A stretch of 26,778 nucleotides of DNA from positions 1-26,778 of the forward strand of contig NZ_CALIIS010000013.1 of assembly GCF_938017705.1 (NCBI RefSeq), in the 5' to 3' direction. The DNA is from an uncultured Campylobacter sp. GTDB lineage: Bacteria; Campylobacterota; Campylobacteria; Campylobacterales; Campylobacteraceae. Positions within the stretch are counted from its first letter, which is position 1; each line of letters begins with the position of its first letter. This document shows, piece after piece, positions 22,180-26,778 of the stretch. Position numbers and translations under genes: made by a program. The notes beneath the pieces were generated by a model. It made no database searches and was not told where the DNA came from. It was given only the letters and a program-made list of their open reading frames with translations.

Positions 22180-24561
22180 CACCATGCTCGTGTGCGCGGT
22201 GTTGCTTTGCGAGAGCTGCGAGCTAGGCACGTCCTTGGTTAGCACGTTTATGTTGCCGTGTTTGCAAAGACTTTTCTCGCCCCAGACGACCGGATCGTAC
22301 CACGCGCCTTCGCTTACGATCACGACATTATCTTGCGCTCGCTCGCTTACCAGCGCACCGCAGAGGATCTCGCCTCGGTCGTTGTATATCCTTACCACGT
22401 CGCCCGTTTTTATGCCGCGCGCCTTTGCCGTGGCGGGGCTGATGAGCGCGGGTTCGCGGTTTGCGATCTCGGCGTAGTTGCGGATAAGTGAGTTGTTTAG
22501 CTGCGAGTGGAGCCTAAATTTAGAGTGCGCGCCGCTGATGGCGACCGGGTACTTGCTCACGTCGCCGCCCAGCCACTCAAACGGCTCCATCCACGTCGCG
22601 TGCGGCGGGCAGTCGGGATAACCTAGCTTTTCGACCGCTTCGGAGTAGAGTTCGATCTTGCCCGACGGCGTTTTTAACGCGTTTTTCTCGGGATCGGCGC
22701 GGAAGTCCGCGTAGTTTGTAAAATATCGCTTTTTCTCGTCGATCTTATCAAATTTAACGTAGCCCTTTTGCCAAAACTCCTCAAATTTAGGCATCGCTAT
22801 GCCCATGCTCTCGGCTTTTGCAGCAGCGTCGGCGTAAATTTCCTTCACCCACTCAAGCTCCGTTTTGCCCTCGCTAAAGGCCTGCTCGTACTCCTCGCCC
22901 CACTGCGCGCAGATGAGCCGCGCGATCTCAAAGTCGCTCTTGCTCTCGCCCGCAGGCTTTACTAGCGGCTTAATCGCAAAAAGGTATTCGCTAGTCGAGT
23001 TTGCAAACTCGATATCCGTGCGCTCGCACTCAAGAGCTGCCGGTAGCACGATGTCGCTGAGCCTTGCTGTACTCGTCCAAAAAGGCTCGGTGGTGATAAT
23101 CGCCTCTATCTTTTTCATCGCTTCTACCGCGCGGTTGGTGTCCGGGTGGCGGGTGAAGGTCGAGCCGTTGGCGTTAAACATCACGCGGATGTGCGGCATG
23201 ACGTACGTTTTGCCGTTGCGCTCGATCTGCTTGCCCGGCTCCATGATCGCATCTATAAGCCTGCTGTTTGGTATCTCGTGATATTTAGCCTTAGCTAGCT
23301 TGCCCTGCGGGGCGATGTATTTTTCGTTTACCGCCGGGTTAAAAGCCTGAAGCTTAGGTGCAACAAAGCTGATATCGGCGTTTTTATGCATCTGATCGTT
23401 CATCACGTAGCCGCGCCCGGTCTTGCCGATGTCGCCTAGCATCGCCGCTAGCGTGATCAGCGCCCAGTATGCCATCTCGCCGTGGTGCTGGCGCTGGATA
23501 GAGTAGCCCGTGACGATGAGCGTGTCTTTTTTGGCTAACGTACCCGCTAGCTCTTTTAGTTCCTTTTCGCTCACGCCGCAAATTTTACTCGCCCACGCGA
23601 GATCCTTTTTCACGCCGTCTTTCGCGCCCGTGAAATACTCTTTAAATTTATCAAACCCGACCGTGTAGCGCTCTATAAATTCCTTGTCGTAAAGTCCGTT
23701 TTCGTAAAGATAATCGCAAAGCCCGATCAGCATCGCCGTATCGGTGCAAGGGCGCACGGCAAGATAATCTGCGCCGAAATACTCCGCCGTTTCGTTGCGG
23801 TAAACGTCCACGCTGTAAATTTTCATCTCGCCTTTTTTAAATTTATCTTTCATAATCTCGTAGTAGGCGTAGGAGTTGTGCATCGGAACGCCGATAGCGA
23901 TCTTGTTTGAGACGACGGGATTCGTGCCCCAAAATACGATCGTTTTGGCCTCCTTTATCACGCCCTCCCAGCGCGTCGGAGCGTGCGTCGGATCGATAGA
24001 GCCCGTCACGTGAGGTAAAAATGCCGTCGCCGCGCCGTAAGAGTAGCCGCCAAGCTCGCTCACATAGCCTCCAAGCGCGTTTAGCATGCGCTTTGCGGTG
24101 CGCTGCGAGTGGCCGACCTTGCCGAGGCTACCCCACTGATAAAGCTGCCCGTAGATGGCCTCCGAGCCGTATTTGTCGAAGTTTTCTTTTAAAATTTTAG
24201 CGCTTAGCTTTATCGCCTCGTCCCAGCTAACGCGCACAAAGGGCTCTTTGCCGCGAAGCTGCGGCTTTGGATTTGACGGGTCTGCGAGGAAGCTTTTACG
24301 CACGTAGGGGTATTTCACGCGCGTTTCGTTTTGGATGTGATCGCTTAGGGCGTTGTTTAGCACCGTTGGCATCGCGTCGCCCTCAAATGGCTCGGTACCA
24401 ACGACCCTACCGCCGATGGTTTGGACGTAAAACGCGCCAAATTTATTCGCGCAAAGCCCCATCTGCTCGTCAAATATCGCCTGCACTGCTGCGCCCAATT
24501 GTTTCGCTTGCGCTGAAGCTGCCGCGAGCGCGCCTAGTTTTAGAAAGTCTCGTCTTTTCAT
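22177..24561 (-). CDS. Tat-exported TMAO/DMSO-reductase-family molybdoenzyme
   Basis: Periplasmic molybdopterin-guanine-dinucleotide enzyme reducing N- or S-oxides (TorA/DorA/TorZ group). It has 794 residues up to the amber codon. The twin-arginine leader is MKRRDFLKLGALAAASAQA. There is no N-terminal Fe-S cysteine motif, as expected for this group. The Mo ligand is probably S145 in YQWGSLGKVGHS. Further landmarks are VFWGTNPVVSNK, TGYSIQRQHHGEMAYWAL, and the cofactor-binding end HGNINVLTKDVPSSQLSQSN. AAGG precedes the ATG. No c-type cytochrome partner gene lies next to it, unlike in the C. jejuni locus as I recall it. The last 22 residues are cut off by a stop codon, so activity is uncertain. 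Confidence 0.92.
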   Translation of the reverse strand: MKRRDFLKLGALAAASAQAKQLGAAVQAIFDEQMGLCANKFGAFYVQTIGGRVVGTEPFEGDAMPTVLNNALSDHIQNETRVKYPYVRKSFLADPSNPKPQLRGKEPFVRVSWDEAIKLSAKILKENFDKYGSEAIYGQLYQWGSLGKVGHSQRTAKRMLNALGGYVSELGGYSYGAATAFLPHVTGSIDPTHAPTRWEGVIKEAKTIVFWGTNPVVSNKIAIGVPMHNSYAYYEIMKDKFKKGEMKIYSVDVYRNETAEYFGADYLAVRPCTDTAMLIGLCDYLYENGLYDKEFIERYTVGFDKFKEYFTGAKDGVKKDLAWASKICGVSEKELKELAGTLAKKDTLIVTGYSIQRQHHGEMAYWALITLAAMLGDIGKTGRGYVMNDQMHKNADISFVAPKLQAFNPAVNEKYIAPQGKLAKAKYHEIPNSRLIDAIMEPGKQIERNGKTYVMPHIRVMFNANGSTFTRHPDTNRAVEAMKKIEAIITTEPFWTSTARLSDIVLPAALECERTDIEFANSTSEYLFAIKPLVKPAGESKSDFEIARLICAQWGEEYEQAFSEGKTELEWVKEIYADAAAKAESMGIAMPKFEEFWQKGYVKFDKIDEKKRYFTNYADFRADPEKNALKTPSGKIELYSEAVEKLGYPDCPPHATWMEPFEWLGGDVSKYPVAISGAHSKFRLHSQLNNSLIRNYAEIANREPALISPATAKARGIKTGDVVRIYNDRGEILCGALVSERAQDNVVIVSEGAWYDPVVWGEKSLCKHGNINVLTKDVPSSQLSQSNTAHTSMV

Positions 24562-24721
24562 GATTCTGCCTTAAATTTAAATTTGTTGGTTGATTTGGTT
24601 TAAATTTAGCGGGATTTATGAGGTTGATTTTTGCATGGTTTGCCTTTAAACGTATTACGCGACCTCGCGTCTCGGCGGTGATTTTACGAAATTTAGGCTT
24701 AATTTGCCATTTATCTATGGC

Positions 24722-24772
24722 GTCGCGATGGAATTCTATTAGAGCTAAGCACTAGACAAATTCCGCCGCGAC
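24722..24772 (-). terminator. Long inverted repeat after the TonB receptor gene
   Basis: On the minus strand, 9 bases after the receptor stop, GTCGCG-GC-GGAATT pairs with AATTCC-AT-CGCGAC (12 bp with a 2-base internal mismatch) around a 23-base loop. No T-run follows, so it may be a factor-assisted terminator or an RNA-stabilising hairpin. The remaining spacer (24562-24721) holds no gene. Confidence 0.5.
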
Positions 24773-24780
24773 TATTTGGG

Positions 24781-26778
24781 TCAAAAGTTATACGTAAGGC
24801 TTAGATTGAAGGTGCGCGGATCGCCGTAGATCATTCGATTAGAACCGATACCCTCAAAATAGCGCTTATCGGTTATGTTATCGACGTTTAGCTGCACATC
24901 TAGGTTTTTACTCGCTTTGTAGCCTAGCATTACGTTTGCAATCGTGTAAGCTTTCTGCTCGATCCTGCCGTATGGCGAGTCGGAATAAATCTTTGAGCGA
25001 TACATCGCGCCTGCGCCGATTCTAAATGTGCCGATCTCATATTTTGCAAAAAGATTTGCGCTGGTGCGGGAGGAGTCGCTGGCGTAGATATTGCCGTCAG
25101 CATCTTTGGCTTTGTAGTGCGCTAGCCCCATGCTTAGGCTTAGTGCATCGGTAATTTTACCGTTTACATCCGCTTCAAAGCCCCTGCTGGTTACTCCGCG
25201 ACCCTGCCTGTAAGCGTAGGAATTTGTGCCCGTGATATACTCGTCGGTGCGGATGCCGAGCTTATCTTGGATGATCTTAAAAACGCCCAGGCTTGCTTGC
25301 AGATCGCCGTCAAAATACTCGCCTTTGATGCCCGTTTCGTAGTCCTTGCCTTGGATGGGATCAAGATATTTATTGTTTTTGTCCTTGTAGGTTTGAGGTT
25401 TAAAAATACTCGTATAACTTGCATAAAGGGTATGATGATCGTCTAAATCATAGGTGATCCCTGCATATGGAGTAATTTCGCGGGTAAAATTTCTATTATC
25501 TGCTCCACCTGTAATTTTATATTTATAGTAACTCATCCGCGTTCCTAATAAGAGCTTTAAATCCTCGGTGATTGAGAGTTTATTCGCGGCATAAATTGCT
25601 TTTTGAATAGTTCGATCGGCATTATTTTGATCTACATACGGTAAGCGTGGATCTTGAATATGAAGGTCGTTAAAATTTATTCTAGTGCGCGCGGCATAAG
25701 CAAGGCCTGCCGGAGTGTTTCGACTATTCCAGTAGCTACTTACGTTATCAGATCCTTTTTTTGTAAAGATTATACATCACACCAAATACAAATTCATGAT
25801 CTTGTTCGAAAAGCTCATAAGGGATATTCACATAGGCATCGATATTGTGGATATTCTCTTCGCGCTTGTTAGCATAAACGCTAAGATCGGCGACGTTTCC
25901 GATGCCGCCAGGGCCTACCCTGCCGCCATAATAGAGCAAATTTGAATCGATATGAGCGCGACGAAACGAATAACTCAAGCTTAAACTCGCCTCGTTTGAG
26001 AAATATTGTTTAAAATCGGCATAAAAATCAAGCGTAGAGATGTCGTATCGCGTCCAGGGTTGAGAGAAAATTTGGTTTTTGCCAAAGTGCGTGCGCGTGC
26101 CGTCCGAGATGAACCCTTTCTGCTGCCTGCCAAGCGGGCATTCCGCCCCAGCGCGTGCCATGTCGGCGTAGAGTCTGATAAAATGAGCCAAAGCTCAGCC
26201 TTGAATCGTCTGTTACATCGATATCTAATACGCCATAAACGGCAGTATTGCGACGATTGTAATAGTCCATATAAGAGTGCGATCGTTCATGCATAAACGC
26301 TAGGCGTCCGCGCACCGAACCGCTTTGATTGAGCGGGCTTTGCACATCGGTTTTAAGCCCGTATTTGTCGTATGAGCCGCCGTTTAGGCTGATGTATCCT
26401 TTCGGAACGGCGGAATCCGCGTGCTTGCGGATAAAATTTAAACTCGCGGCGGGATTTCCCGCGCCCGCCAATAATCCGTTCGCACCCTTTACTACCTCAA
26501 CGCGCTCATATGGCAGTAAATTTAAATCGTTCGCCCCGAGGCTAAAACCTCCGAAGCTAGGCATCGAATCAAGCAGATAATAATCTATGCTAAATCCGCG
26601 CGCCGTAGGATAGAGCCTCTCATCCATACGCCCGCTCGTAATGCCCGCGATATTTCGCATCAGCACCTGATAATCGGTTATCCCCATATCTTTTAGCTTG
26701 GCTTCGGTCACCACGGTAAGAGACTGGGGCGTTTCTCTCGCCGTAAGATCGAGCCTGGTGGTACTTTTAACGAGCTTT
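24781..26778 (-). pseudogene. TonB-dependent siderophore receptor (FhuE/FpvA-like), two frameshifts, 5' end outside
   Basis: Outer-membrane iron-siderophore receptor. Reading from the window edge, the plug domain is clear (TARETPQSLTVVTEAKLKDM; then GRMDERLYPTARGFSIDYYL; ERVEVVKGANGLL). The frame is lost at about 26136-26138, where one extra base in a GGG run (plus strand) moves the reading to frame 2 (LGRQQKGFISDGTRTHFGKN). It is lost again at a T7 run, 25756-25762, after NLYKK; a third frame then continues (GSDNVSSYWNSRNTPAGLAY) into the barrel and ends in SLTYNF with the terminal Phe of outer-membrane proteins. Removing the two bases gives about 665 residues of one uninterrupted receptor. 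The signal peptide and TonB box lie beyond the window. Confidence 0.9.

Overview
The window looks like chromosomal DNA of a Campylobacter with a fairly high G+C content, for example an oral species of the gracilis/rectus/showae type. This is inference. It rests on the Campylobacter-like block ileS - small membrane ORF - gatA - guaB with a nitrilase gene nearby, on a pyrB-pyrC pair, on Tat-exported molybdoenzyme and TonB receptor genes, and on the extreme abundance of AAATTT in intergenic DNA. The species cannot be fixed from the sequence alone.

Layout. 1-156: start of a minus-strand membrane protein leaving the window. 157-751: AAATTT-rich spacer. 752-1753: CDF metal exporter (minus) with a long leader and a consensus promoter. 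2103-3092: AT-rich patch with an HNH endonuclease that probably carries an EVE/PUA-like domain, plus a short gene remnant. 3164-4887: redox/stress-type cluster of a cupin, a frameshifted NmrA/YwnB-like oxidoreductase and an Rrf2/YwnA-like regulator, preceded by a consensus promoter with two matching 23-bp inverted-repeat operators. 5045-6432: AT-rich ankyrin-repeat protein and a tiny ORF. 6494-15224: tightly packed eight-gene minus-strand operon (ileS, 36-aa membrane peptide, gatA, guaB, metX, xseB, nitrilase, ThiF-like). 15343-17294: cinA/pncC-like gene and a lipoprotein gene whose N-terminal region is built from 27-bp repeats. 17295-18104: AAATTT-rich spacer. 18105-20311: pyrB-pyrC. 20312-21050: another AAATTT-rich spacer. 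21051-22079: unrecognised protein. 22108-24561: Tat-exported TMAO/DMSO-reductase-type molybdoenzyme with an in-frame amber codon 22 codons before its natural end. 24781-26778: TonB-dependent siderophore receptor carrying two frameshifts.

How the genes fit together. The large minus operon and pyrBC are intact housekeeping genes: aminoacyl-tRNA supply, purine, pyrimidine and methionine synthesis, DNA repair. Every lesion found (one frameshift in the oxidoreductase, two in the TonB receptor, one stop codon in the molybdoenzyme) lies in an accessory gene. That fits decay or on/off switching, although homopolymer sequencing error remains possible for the frameshifts.

I found no complete, clearly new multi-gene system. 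The most interesting items are the paired operators at the cupin/Rrf2 cluster, the AAATTT arrays (a subset of RAATTY, the motif linked to DNA uptake in C. jejuni), the invasion of coding sequence by related repeats, and the predicted modification-sensing HNH nuclease.
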